Below, in pieces: positions 52,016 to 63,800 of a stretch of 64,000 bases of DNA. Where the stretch lies: positions 3,865,001-3,929,000 of the forward strand of contig NZ_CP087999.1 of NCBI RefSeq assembly GCF_021044625.1. The letters run 5' to 3'. A program made the position numbers and the translations under genes. The number at the start of each line of letters is the position of its first letter. Position 1 is the stretch's first letter. A model generated the notes under the pieces. It saw only the letters and a list, made by a program, of their open reading frames with translations, was not told the origin of the DNA and searched no databases. This stretch comes from Geomonas sp. RF6 (GTDB lineage Bacteria; Desulfobacterota; Desulfuromonadia; Geobacterales; Geobacteraceae).

Positions 52016-52818
52016 CCCGGCGGATCAGGATTTCCATCGGGTGTTTGATTATGCTCGCTCTCCTCGCCATGCTGCTGCGCTACGATCTGGCGCTGCACTT
52101 CTGGGCTCAGGCCCGGGAAGAACTGCGAAAGGGGCACTTCCTCTCCGCGCTGGAGCTGCTGCACCGGGCCGAGAAGTGGATCGTCCCGCCGAAAGCCGTT
52201 TCCTTCGATGCCGGAGTCGCCCTGTACAGGCTGGAAAGATTTGAGGAGGCACGGAAACGATTCGCGGATGCTGCTGCGTCAGCCGCGGATGGCCAGGCGA
52301 AGGGGACAGCCCTTTACAACAAGGGAAATTGCGACTATCAGCTGGCCACAAAGCTTGTGGTAAAGGACCAGCAGGGTGGGCGGCGTCTCTACGCGGAGGC
52401 GGAGGCTGCCTACCGTGAGGCGGCAGCTCTTGCTCCGGGGCTTGGCGATGCACGCCATAACCTGGCGGTAGTGCGAAAGAGGCTGGCCCGAATCACAAGT
52501 GCAGCGGAAAAGGCGGGAGAGACGCCTCGTCCTGAGAGAGAGAGGAAAGGTTCTGACGCCACCGGAAGGGGGGGAGCGACAGGAAAGAGAAAGACAGGCG
52601 AGGGCGAGACGGAAAAGGTTGATCCGGCAGAGAGAGGCGCTGCCACCTACGGGAAGAAGGCAGAGGGGCAAAGCAGAGGGCGTGGCAAGAGGTCACGCAA
52701 TCTGACGCCGCAGCAAGCGGAGCAGATGCTTTCCGAGGCCCGCGGCCGCGAGGGGATGCAAGGTGTAGTGGCAGGGAAAGGGGGAGGCCTGTCCCGACCC
52801 ACGGAAAAGGATTGGTAG
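52012..52818 (+). CDS. BatC-like TPR protein
   Basis: 268 residues. A membrane anchor (ISIGCLIMLALLAMLL) precedes two to three TPR-like units (ELRKGHFLSALELLHRAEKW; AVSFDAGVALYRLERFEEARKRF; ALYNKGNCDYQLA). The C-terminal third is Lys/Glu/Gly/Arg-rich and disordered (GRGGATGKRKTGEGETEK), ending with an AEQMLSEARGREGMQ helix. The start overlaps the batB stop by 4 bases (ATGA). Confidence 0.8.
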   Translation: MTRRIRISIGCLIMLALLAMLLRYDLALHFWAQAREELRKGHFLSALELLHRAEKWIVPPKAVSFDAGVALYRLERFEEARKRFADAAASAADGQAKGTALYNKGNCDYQLATKLVVKDQQGGRRLYAEAEAAYREAAALAPGLGDARHNLAVVRKRLARITSAAEKAGETPRPERERKGSDATGRGGATGKRKTGEGETEKVDPAERGAATYGKKAEGQSRGRGKRSRNLTPQQAEQMLSEARGREGMQGVVAGKGGGLSRPTEKDW

Positions 52819-52900
52819 GCGTGGCTGGGTATCTCAAAATAGGCTCCTGGAATTTGGTGGAACCCACAGTATTTTTCACGAAGCGCTGGAGGAGCCCTCG

Positions 52901-53156
52901 CGTCCCCCCCTTTGCGAAGGGGGGACAGGGGGGATTTGACTTGGCCAGCACCGTCCTGCAAAGTCGCAACTGCTGTGGTCTCAAACAATTTCTTTGATTC
53001 CACTTTGCAAAAAACTGGTGGTGCCAATGTCGTTGATCTTCAGAGTGCCGCAGCACCGGGGTTCGACGACCGAGATGTACTGTTAAACGGGCTGCGGTTC
53101 TGGAGGAGACTTGAAGATCAAATCCCCCCTGTCCCCCCTTCGCAAAGGGGGGAACG
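52901..53156. repeat. Pair of inverted C/G-rich repeats flanking 178 bases
   Basis: 52910-52939 and 53118-53147 are exact reverse complements (30 bp), and the match extends to about 39 bp with one indel. The element separates batC from batD. The 178 bases between hold no gene. The right copy supplies the first codons of the batD frame. Confidence 0.7.
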
Positions 53157-54601
53157 TTGGGCCTTCTGCACTGCTTCGTGCCAATGGACCCACGCTCCCC
53201 AGGAATTCCCGGATGAACTTTCGTAAAGGGGGGGACGTAATAGCCTCGCCTACTCCTTTGATAGCACACTCATCCGGTTTTCCACGTATTTCCCGGACGA
53301 ATCTAGCAAACGCGTGGATCGCTATCCTCCTCCTTCTCCTCGTAGTGCCCGAGCTCCGATGCGAGGAGCAGGGGGGGGGGACTACACCGGAGGGGTTATC
53401 GGTGGAGGTGAGAGCGGCGAAAACGCAGGTGTATCCCGGGGAACCGCTGTCGGTGGTCTTTACACTGCTCGTGGATGGGGTACAGGTGCGAAACATCCAG
53501 TACCCCCGCATCAAAGCCGGGCGATTCTCCATGGCCCCCTTCGGGCTGCCGGTGGAACGGCATCTGATGGCCGACGGGAGGGATGTGGCGGCGTACGATT
53601 TTGCGACGACGGTAACGGCACTGCGCCCAGGCGTTGGTCAACTCGGCCCCGCTGAACTCCGCTGCGAAATCCTCGCTGCAGCAGCCGGCTCCGGCGCCTT
53701 CTTCGGCGGCATGGAAGGAAGAGCGGTCACCGTTACCTCGGATCCACACTCTCTCGTTGTACTCGACTTTCCCGCCGCAGGGCGGCCCCCCCGCTTCAGC
53801 GGCGCAGTCGGGAGCTTCACTGTCGCGAGGAGCGCCGCTCCGCAAGCGGTTGCCGTGGGAGACCCTGTTACCGTGCGCACCGTCATAAGGGGGGTAGGGA
53901 ACGTGGATGCATTTTCCTGCGAACCTGTCTCCGCCCCCGGTTTCCACGCCTATCCCCCTCGTCGCTCATTCACGGGGGGTGCCGTTGCGTGTGAACAGGT
54001 CCTGGTCCCGGAAACCCCGGCGGTGCACGGGATTCCTCCTGCGGAAATCTCGTTCTTCGATCCATCGGGCAGGGGGTACCGCACCGTGGAAACCCCGCTT
54101 GTTCCACTAACCGTCACAGCAGCGCCCTTGCCGCGAGCGGAGATGCAGCCGCCCCCTGCCGCCCCCCTTGCCATACGCCCCACCTATACCTCGCGCTATG
54201 GTGAAGCCGCTGCTGCCTCCCTTCTTGCCGCGACCGCTGCCGGTCTCTTCCTTTTTTGTCGAAGAAGCCACTCGACGCTGGAGCACCCGGCACCACCGGG
54301 GCCCGATCGTCTTGCGGAGGCGGCTGCGGCGCTGGCGGGAAAAGATGTGGAAGCATTCTATTCCGCTCTCTTTCGCGTCGTGCAGCACATAGCTGCAACA
54401 CGCTCAGAGCTCGCTTCCGCTGGCATTGCCGCGCCACCGGTGGGGACAGAGGATGATCTGGCGCCTCTTTTCTCCCGCTGCGACCGGGTGCGCTACGGCC
54501 AATACCAGCCCGATGTCGCCGAGATGTCGAACGATTACTCTGCCGCGGCCTTCCTTCTTTCTTCCTCGAGCGCCCCCCTCAAAGAGCGGACCTGTCCTTA
54601 G
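53111..54601 (+). CDS. BatD-like (oxygen tolerance) membrane protein; start uncertain
   Basis: About 496 residues from a TTG at 53111 (GGAGGAG before it). Residues 1-16 (KSPLSPLRKGGN) are the translation of the upstream repeat, and up to about residue 65 no homology is visible. A true membrane signal starts at AWIAILLLLLVVPELRC. The rest is BatD: SVEVRAAKTQVYPGEPLSVVFTL, YPRIKAGRFSM, several beta domains (VAVGDPVTVRTVIRGVGNV), a membrane helix (AASLLAATAAGLFLFC), and a cytoplasmic end. An ATG at 53213 is another candidate. The repeat has probably replaced the native start. Confidence 0.8.
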   Translation: MKIKSPLSPLRKGGNVGPSALLRANGPTLPRNSRMNFRKGGDVIASPTPLIAHSSGFPRISRTNLANAWIAILLLLLVVPELRCEEQGGGTTPEGLSVEVRAAKTQVYPGEPLSVVFTLLVDGVQVRNIQYPRIKAGRFSMAPFGLPVERHLMADGRDVAAYDFATTVTALRPGVGQLGPAELRCEILAAAAGSGAFFGGMEGRAVTVTSDPHSLVVLDFPAAGRPPRFSGAVGSFTVARSAAPQAVAVGDPVTVRTVIRGVGNVDAFSCEPVSAPGFHAYPPRRSFTGGAVACEQVLVPETPAVHGIPPAEISFFDPSGRGYRTVETPLVPLTVTAAPLPRAEMQPPPAAPLAIRPTYTSRYGEAAAASLLAATAAGLFLFCRRSHSTLEHPAPPGPDRLAEAAAALAGKDVEAFYSALFRVVQHIAATRSELASAGIAAPPVGTEDDLAPLFSRCDRVRYGQYQPDVAEMSNDYSAAAFLLSSSSAPLKERTCP

Positions 54602-54714
54602 GCTCCCTCCTCTCCTGATGCGAAGATTAAAAGAACTCGCCGCAGTGTAAAGTTTCCCGACAAATCGCCCGGTGCGGCCAGAAGTGTGAGCACGGAAAAT
54701 CGCCCATTTAGAAG

Positions 54715-54743
54715 GGGCAGTGTCGTCAAATCCGACAGTGCCC
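54715..54743 (+). terminator. Hairpin after the Bat operon
   Basis: GGGCAGTGTCG and CGACAGTGCCC form an 11-bp stem with one mismatch and a 7-base loop. No T run follows, so termination is uncertain. Confidence 0.35.
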
Positions 54744-54788
54744 ACCCCCCTCCTCTGAAATGCTCTGCGATTTCAATGGATTAGCTTT

Positions 54789-54803
54789 CGGCACCCTTTC
54801 TGC
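54789..54803 (+). promoter_or_regulatory. Candidate sigma-54 promoter for the giant PKD protein
   Basis: CGGCAC, five bases, CTGC keeps the GG-N10-GC spacing of -24/-12 promoters. The implied start lies about 55 bases before the ATG at 54869. Confidence 0.4.
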
Positions 54804-54868
54804 TTCGATTAGAAACCACTTTTTTTGTCCCGCGCCCTTTTCAATCCTGGCAGTGTGATGGAGGGAAC

Positions 54869-57800
54869 ATGAAGACTCGTCACCCGAATCGATGGCTCGC
54901 CTCAATGATCACTTCGCTGCTTCTGGCGCTCGCGGTCTGCGGTCCCGTCTTTGCGCTGAACGGGTTTTTCACCTCCGACTGTAACTCCATCCTGGAGCCG
55001 AAAAGCGTATTCGACAAGAACGAACCGATCTGTGTCTCCGGGTCACTCCAGGGGACCTACAGCTTTCCGGCGATCTGTGCTGACGTGTACATCATGGACA
55101 ACCGGATCTGGTCGGGGGGAGAGACGCTTGCCGACGCGATGGGTTCCGAGAACAGGGTGTGCACCCAATTGGGGGGGAGTGCCGTCTTTGAAGAACACAT
55201 CGCCTTCCCCGGGAAGATAAAGGTCGGGAAGTTCGACCTCGTGACCGACGCGGACATGAACGGCAAGTTCGACCCTGCCATCGACGAGGTGGATGACCCC
55301 GGCCTCTCCTACGGCTTCGAGGTCCGCGACTTCGGCCATCCGCCGGTTGATGCCTCTGCAGTCGCCACCCTGAAGCAGGGAGCCCACGACATCTCCACCG
55401 GCTACAGCAATTCCATTTCCCAGATCGGCAGCTTCTGCGACGCCTTGAACGTCCTCGGCATCGGGCTGAGCCTCTGGTCCGGCGATCCGCTCGGGGCGGC
55501 CATCGGTGCCTTCGGCCTCGTCACCGGCATACCGACAAGCTACAACGACTGGGCGATCTCCCAGGGTCAAAAGCTCATCGGGGCATTCGACCCGAACAAG
55601 ACCCCGCAGGAGGCGTCAGGGATTTACGGGAACGTGGCGAAGAAGTGGTACGACCTCTACGAGGATCCCGCTGACGCGAACTACAAGGTTTTCGCCACCC
55701 TCGACTTCGCCGGAGTAAACGCCGAACTCGCCGCCGCCTCGGTCCCCGGCAGCTATCCCTTCGCCATGAAAGGAAGCGATCCGCGGGAGGCAGCTCTCAT
55801 AGAACTCGCCAACAGGTCGGTGGAGCAGGCGGCCATCGTGAAGGCCCTGAGGGTTTCGTACGAGAAGTACCAGGGAGCCTACGCTGTTTCCGACTACGAG
55901 TACTCCTACCGCCAGCTGGAGATGGTGCGCTACTTCGCGGGGCTTTTGACGGACAACCTTACGGCGACGAAGCTCGCCCTGCAGTCGTACCGCGACGCCA
56001 TGGCCGCTGCCGGACAGAACACCTTTGTCTACGACGTCTCCATGATGCAGGCGCTGAAGGCGCGCGTCACCACCTACGGGCTCTCGGCAGATGAGATCGC
56101 CTCCCTGAAGGGGGTAGGTTTCTCCGACGCGCAAGTCGCCCTCGTCGAGTCTTACGTAAAGGCGATGAAGATCCCTGCCGAGAGCTACACCACCGACAGC
56201 GCGCTGAACGCGCAGATCGACCTCGTGGCGCCGACGATCCAGGCGGTGCAGGGGTTCGCCGCGGCCTCCCAATCGGCCATGGTCACCCTTGCCGCAGAAT
56301 TCACCCCGCACTACCCGAAGGCCAATGCCGGCGGCCCCTACACTGGACTAACCGGGACGCAGATCATGCTCGACGGCTCGGGATCGACCGACCCCGACGT
56401 CGCCGATACGCTGGCCTACGCCTGGGACCTGAACAACGACGGGCTCTTTGACGACGCCACCGGAAAAACCGTGCTGCGCACCTGGGAGAAACCGTTCACC
56501 GGTCTCGTCGGCCTGCGCGTCACCGACGGCTCCGGCAACAGCTCGGTTGCCTACGGGAAGATCACGGTAACTTCTGCCAACCACCCCCCGGTCATAACCT
56601 TCACGCCGGCTGCGAGCTCTCCGAGGGTAAGCGTCTCCACCCCCGGGACCTTCGCTGTTGTCGCCACCGACCCGGATGGCGACTCCCTGAGCTATGAATG
56701 GAAACTGGACGGCGCAGTCGTCAGCACCGGGACGAACTACACCTTCACACCTCCCCCGGCCACAAAGGGGACCAAGCGCCTCATGGTGACGGTGCGCGAT
56801 GGCAAGGGGGCCCAGGCGGTCGAGGGGCGGATCGTGACGATGTACCTCGACTGCGACCCGAGTGACGACACCACGAAGAACACCTACTACCTCGACGCGG
56901 ACAACGACACCTTCGGGGACCCCGCGGCAAAGACCCTTGCCTGCACCCCTCCCTCCGGGTACGTCACCAACAGCCTCGACTGTGACGACTCCGATCGCTC
57001 CACAGGGAAGGCGACTGCCACCTTCTACCTCGATGCCGACGGAGACGGGTTCGGGAGCCCCGCAGGGGGGAAGATCGCCTGCACTGCACCGGCAGGATAC
57101 GTCACCAACACTCTTGACTGCGACGACGGCAATGCAGCGGTCGGGAAGGCCAGCACCTCCTTCTACCGAGATGGGGACGGCGACAGCTTCGGCGACCCGG
57201 CCAGCTCCATCGTCGCCTGCTCCCCTCCGGCAGGGTACGTGGCCAACAGCGCCGACTGTAACGACACCAGTGCCGCCATCGGAAACACCCTGGCCACCTA
57301 CTACCGCGATGCGGACGGCGACGGCTTCGGCGACCCGGGCAGTGCCGTCCAGGCATGCCTGCAGCCGGCGGGGACGGTGACGAATGCGCTCGACTGCAAC
57401 GATGCCAACCCCTTCGCCCACCGCGGAGCGCGGGAGTTCCCCAACAACGGGATCGACGAGGACTGCAGCAGCGCCACGCCGGACAACTGGTCGAAGACCT
57501 TCGCCCTCGGGCTCGACGACAGCGGCTGGATCTACTACGCAAAGAGCAACGGAGACGGCACCTTCAGCAACTACCACACCCTCGGCTATGCGGACGGCAG
57601 TTCCTCTCGCGGCATCGCCATCGAGGACTTCAACGGCGACGGCTACCTCGACTTCATCGTCGGAAACGGCAATGGCTCCCTCATACTCTTCACCAACGAC
57701 GGCAACGACATCTTTACCAGGAAAGGGGTGGTGGGGACCCATCCGAACCATGGCGGCTGGATCATGGAGCTGGCAGCGGGGGATTTCAACAACGACGGCT

Positions 57801-60800
57801 TCCCCGATCTCGTCGCCAACGGGAACAGCAACGTCACCGCCGTCTTCCTCAGCGACGGAAAAGGCGGCTTCACCCGCACGACCATAACGACCAGCTATAC
57901 CGGCCGCGGCCTCGATGCCGGCGATTTCAACGGCGACGGCAACCTCGACTTCGCCATCTCCTTCTACGGGACAAACGACACCTGGGTGTACCGCGGCGAC
58001 GGCACCGGGAAATTCACCGGCGCCCCGGTCGGGACCGCCACTTCCTCGGCGAGCGACAACTACGCCCTCGCGGCGGCAGATTTCGACAACGACGGGAAGC
58101 TCGACCTCATCGTGAGCGGAAGCTCCAACGGGGATGCCTTCCTCTTCAAAGGGAAGGGTGACGGATCGTTCCAGGGCGGCGTCTATGTCGGATCCGCCGA
58201 TGTGGGGACCCACAGCTCGATCGATGCCTACGACTTCAACAACGACGGCAACGCCGACATCGTGCAGACTGACTACTATAACAGGAGATTCCTCTTCTAT
58301 CCCGGCAAGGGGGACGGCACCTTCGCTCCCCCCGTTCAGCTCGGGACGAGCAGCAACAACTTCCTTTCGGTTTCCGCCCCTCCTTATCTGACCCGGGCTC
58401 CCGGATTCCCCGTCGCGGTGGCCTATCCGAAAGAGGGAACGGCCGCGGTCGGCTCCAGCGCGGGGCTAGACGGATCCTTCTCCTACGCTGCGCAGGGGGG
58501 GATAGTCTCCTTCGGATGGAACTTCGGGGACGGCGCTACCGGCGCCGGCTCGAAGCCTGCCCACCCGTACGCCGCCGAGGGAAGCTACCGCGCCTTCCTC
58601 ACCGTCACAGACGACGCCGGGCATAAAGCGGTCGACGCAGCGCAGGTGAAAGCGCTTGGAGCGCCGCCGGTCGCCAACGCCGGGGGACCGTACGCGGTGG
58701 GGGAAGCCGCCGCCAGCAACGCGCGCTACAGCGTCACCCTGGACGGCTCGGGGTCGAGCGACGACGCCGGCATCGCGAGCTACGACTGGGATTTCGGGGA
58801 TGGTTTCAGCGACGACTTCTCCGACGGGAACTCAACCGGCTGGACCCCTGCCCAGGGGACGTGGAGTGTCGTCGACGGCGGGTACCGCCAGAGCAACATC
58901 AACATCGACAGGTCCGACAGCTTCACGGGGAACCCGAAGGGGGGGGACTACACCGTGGAGGGTGACATCATGCTCCTTGCCGGCACGGGGCAGGAGGTGC
59001 AGCTCCTCTTCCGCGGGGCCGACAAGGACAACCACTACGAATTCATCTTCCGCGGCAGGGGGTACAACGACGTCCTCTTCTATAAGATCCAGAACGGCAG
59101 CTCCTGGAATCTCGCCTCCGCGCCCCTTGGCTTCGCGCCGAAGCTGAACACCTGGTACCACCTGAAGGTCGATGCCAGCGGGAGCAACTTCAAGTGCTAC
59201 GTGGACGGTGCACAACTACTCACCGTGACGGACGCCACCCACCCCGCGGGGCGGGTCGGCTTCTCGACCTACTACAGCGATGCCCGCTTCGACAACCTCT
59301 CCGTCACCTCCCGCGGCAGCGGGGCGAAGCCGACCCACCTCTACCCGGAAGGGAGCTACACCGCGCGCCTGAAGGTAACGGACAAGGCGGGGCAGAGCTC
59401 GACCGCATCCACTAGCGTCCAGGCGGTGAAGGGGAATCCCCCGGTGGCGAACACTGGCGGCCCGTACACCTTCGGTGAGAACGTTGTCAATTCCAACCGG
59501 TGGAGCGTCACCCTCGACGGGTCGGCTTCCACCGACGACACCGGCATCGAGTCGTACTTCTGGGACTTCGGCGACAACAGCACCGGTACCGGCGCGAAAC
59601 CGAGCCACGTCTACACCGGCGCCAGGACGTACACCGTCACCCTCACCGTCACCGACCGCTCGGGGCTCACCAGCACCGCCACCACGACGGTCACCACAAA
59701 GGGAAATACGCTGCCGCAGGCGAAGCCGGGGGGGCCGTACCTCGTGGACGAGAAGGGGGCGAGCGCCGGGCAGTGGACCGTCTCCTTCGACGGCAGAAGC
59801 TCCACCGATGACTTCGGCATCTACGACTACTACTGGACCTTCGGGGACGGCGGAGGGGCGGGGGGCGCCACCCCGACCCACTCCTATGCGGCCGCCGGCA
59901 CCTACACGGTGACCCTCACCGTGCGTGACCACGCCATGCAGAGCCACAGCGCCACTACGACCGCGACGGTGAGCGTGAACGCGCTGCCGGTCTCCCGCCC
60001 CGGCGGGACGTACACGGTCGACGAGGGGGGGGCAAAGGACGGGAAGTGGACCGTCACCTTCGACGGGAGCAATTCCAGCGACGACTACGGGATCTGGAAG
60101 TACGACTGGAACTTCGGCGACGGGACGACCGGGAGCGGGGCGAAACCGGTGCACCTCTATCCCGCTGCCGGGACGTACACCGCCACCCTCACCGTAACCG
60201 ACAACGGCAGGCAGACGAATAGCGCCAGCACCACGGTCACGGTAGCCGGGAACAGCGCGCCGGTTGCGGAGGCGGGAGCCGGCAAGGTCACGGAGGCGGG
60301 CTTCCCCGCGACCCTGAGCGCGGCCGCCTCTACGGACGATTTCGGCATCCGCTCCTACCGCTGGAGCTTCGACCTCCCTACCTGGTCCTATTCCGGAATG
60401 GAGAGAATCGGCGACGAGGCGCTGGTGTGGGGGGATGGCTCGACCTGGACCGCGCGCTACCTCGTAAGTGACACCCTCTTCACCAGGAAGGCAGATGAGA
60501 GCTACACGGGGCGAGTGACGGTAACCGGCAACGGCAACCGCCACATGATGTGGGGACTCAAAAACAGCTCGACGGACAACAACTACACCCAGTTCTACCA
60601 CGCCATCTACTTCGAGAACGGAAACATAAATATCTACGAGCTCGGGAACAACCGCGGCAAGTACGGGACGTACACGGACAACGCGAGCTACGACCTGCGC
60701 ATAGACACAAAGAGCAGCGGCGCGATCTACTACTACCGTCCGGCCGGGACCTCGTCCTGGACGAAGCTGTACGAGTCGGCAAACTCAAACGGCACCCCGC

Positions 60801-63800
60801 TGAGGGTAGGCGCTACCGTCCACAGCGGCCTCGTCTCCCTGGGCGCCTTCTCCACGCCGCAGGGGGCGCTTCAGCTTCCCCCGGCGTCGGTGACGGAAAA
60901 ATCCGCTGTCTCCGCCACCTTCAACACCCCCGGGACGTACACCGCGACGGTGAAGGTCTCCGACCACGCCTCGCAGTCGAGCACCGACAGCACCACGATA
61001 ACGGTGGTGGCGGGGGAGGCGCCGGTCGCCAGCAGCGGCGGACCGTACCTGACAAATGAAGATGTGCCGACGCGCTTCAACGCGAGGGGCTCCACCGACG
61101 ACTTCGGAATCCGCTCCTACCAGTGGGACTTCGGGGACGGGGAGGGGATGACCACCCGCAACCCCTGGGTCGACCACCGCTATACCCGCAGCGGCGTCTA
61201 CACCGTCACCCTCACCGTCACCGACTATGCGGGGCACTCCGCGACCGACACCACCACTGCGACAGTCACCGCGGACCCTGTGGTGGCGTGCGTGCCGTGG
61301 CAGTTCAGCGGCACCAGCGAGATGCCGCACGACGCATGGAGCGGCAAGGAAATCACCCTCAAGGGGGCGGCCTGGTCGCTGCAGACTCCGCTCACCTACA
61401 AGTGGGAATTCGGCGACGGCACTCCCCCTGTATCCGGCACCGTCGCCGACAAGCGCGCCATCGAGGCGAAGCACACCTACACCGGCGTCGACGGGCAGCC
61501 CTTTATCGCCACCCTCACGGTTACCGACGCCAACGGCAAATCAAGCAGCGATCAGTACCTCGTCCGGCTGAGGGCGAAGTCGATCGACGTGGAGGTCAAT
61601 GTCTCCATCGACGAGGGGCTCTGGTGGCTGCACGTGAACCAGAACCGCTCCTCCTTCGCGAAGGGGGTTTACGACAGCGCCGTCATCGATAACGGCTACT
61701 GGGACAACGCCGGCGGCTGGAACGGCGACGCCGGCGGCGGGGTGAACGGGGTGTACACCTCCTCCCCGACGGCGTCCGCAATCCAGGCATTTCAGGTGAA
61801 CGGCCATCTGGAGCTCGGGGACGTGCGCCGCGATCCGTACGTCGAGACGGTGGCGCGTGGCCTGCGCTTCACTTCCTCGCGTCTCTCCCCCGCGAGCATC
61901 GGGGTGCAGACCTATGGTGATCCCGACACCAACGGGAACGGCATCGGCGTGCAGACCGTGGAGGGGCGCCCGATCTACGAGATGGGGCAGGTGATGGACA
62001 GCATTGTCTCGAGCGGCAGCCCCTACAGCTACGCCATCACCGGCCCCGCCGGAGTGAAGGGGAGGAGCTACTTCGACCTCGTCACCGACATGGTGGACAT
62101 GTACTCCTGGGGGCAGACCGACCACACCTCCAGCTACGGGGGGGGGTGGCGCTACAGCTGGAACAGCGACTCGGACAACTCCGCTGCGCAGTGGGCCGCG
62201 ATCGGGATGCTCGCGGCGGAGGAAGTGTGGAAGATCCAGGCACCACGCTGGGTGAAGGAGAGAAACGACGTCTGGATGACCTACACCTGGGACGGTACCG
62301 GGTTCGGCTACAGCGGCCCCGGCAACGGCACGAACACAACGCCGTCCGGACTGGTCCAGCTCGCCTTCGACGACGTTGTCGGCTACGACGACCCCGCCAC
62401 CCCGGAAGACGAGCGGGACCCCCGCTGGAAGACCGCGGAAGCGTACATCGCGAACAACTGGTCCGGTAACTGGTGGTATCCGAACTACAGCCTGAACAAC
62501 CGCTTCACCTACTACGGCTACTACGCCTTCGCAAAGGCGATGCGCTCCGCGAAGCCGAAACCCGTGGTGAACCTGAAAGCGACCGGGCTCGACTGGTACA
62601 AGGACAGCACCCGCGGCATGGCGCGCAGGATCATCGACCGCCAGCAGACAAACGGCAGCTGGCCGCAGGACAGCGATCCGGGGTGGTACGTCGGATACGA
62701 CCTCACCACCGCCTGGTCGGTCATCATCCTCACCCCGACCCTCTTCGTGCAGCCCCCTGTCGGTGATGCCGGCGAGGACAGGGTGTGGGGTGTCGACGTC
62801 CCCCTTACCCTGGACGGTTCCCGGTCATACCACCTCGACCCGTTCCGCAAGATCGTGCAGTACGAATGGGACCTCGACGGCGACGGCACCTTCGACACCA
62901 AGGGGAGCGATCCGAAAACGAGCCACATCTATACCAGGGAGAAGTACCCAGAGAGCGCGCTGCCAAAGGTCGTGACGGTGACACTCAGGGTGACGGACGA
63001 CAACGATCCTCCGAAGTCCTCCACCGACAGCGCGAAGATCACCATCGCGGTACCGCCGCACCCGCCGGTAGCAGACGCCGGCGGCCCGTACCGCTGCTTC
63101 ACCGGAGTCCCCTGCCAGCTCGACGGCGGTGCTTCGTTCGACATAGACCCCACAGATACGATCACCTCGTATGAGTGGGACATAAACGGTGACAGGAGCT
63201 ACGGCGACCTCAGCGGACAGAACCCTGCCGCGGTCTTCACGACACCGGGGATGAAAAACGTCGGCCTGAAGGTGGCGGACAACGGCGTCATGAATAACGG
63301 CGTCCGGCTCGAGGCATTCGCCTTCACGACGGTAGACGTGGCAACGAACAGGGCCCCGGCCGCCAACGCCGGCGGACCGTACACCGTGGCAGAAGGGAGT
63401 TCACTGCAGATTGACGGCGGGGCCTCGGCCGACCCGGACGGGAATGCACTGACCTACGCCTGGGATCTCGATAACGACGGCACCTTCGAGACCACCGGGA
63501 CGACGCGCCCCTTCAGCCGTCCGGATAACGGCACCTTCACCGTGAGGCTGAAGGTATCCGACGGCGGGCTGGAGTCCTCCTCGACTGCCACGGTCATCGT
63601 CACCAACGTTCCCCCGGCGGTGCTGCAACCGGCAACGGGGAGCATAAACGAAGGGGGGAGCTACACGGCAGCAGGCTCATTCACCGACCCCGGTGCCGAC
63701 ACCTGGAGCGCAACGGTGGACTACGGTGACGGCTCAGGCGTCCACCCCCTCACCCTCTCCGGAAAGGGCTTCAACCTGAGCCACCTCTACGCCCAGAGCG

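Noticed and set aside
56888-57350. CRISPR-like regular repeats
   Set aside because: The periodicity is protein-level (Asp-rich units, about 45-50 codons), not conserved DNA repeats with spacers.
56348-58213. 621-codon minus-strand frame opposite the giant PKD gene
   Set aside because: Its Val/Gly/Glu repeats mirror the Asp/Gly repeats on the plus strand; no ribosome site or family.
59216-60601. 461-codon minus-strand frame opposite PKD domains
   Set aside because: Same reason: a shadow of the repetitive plus-strand coding.
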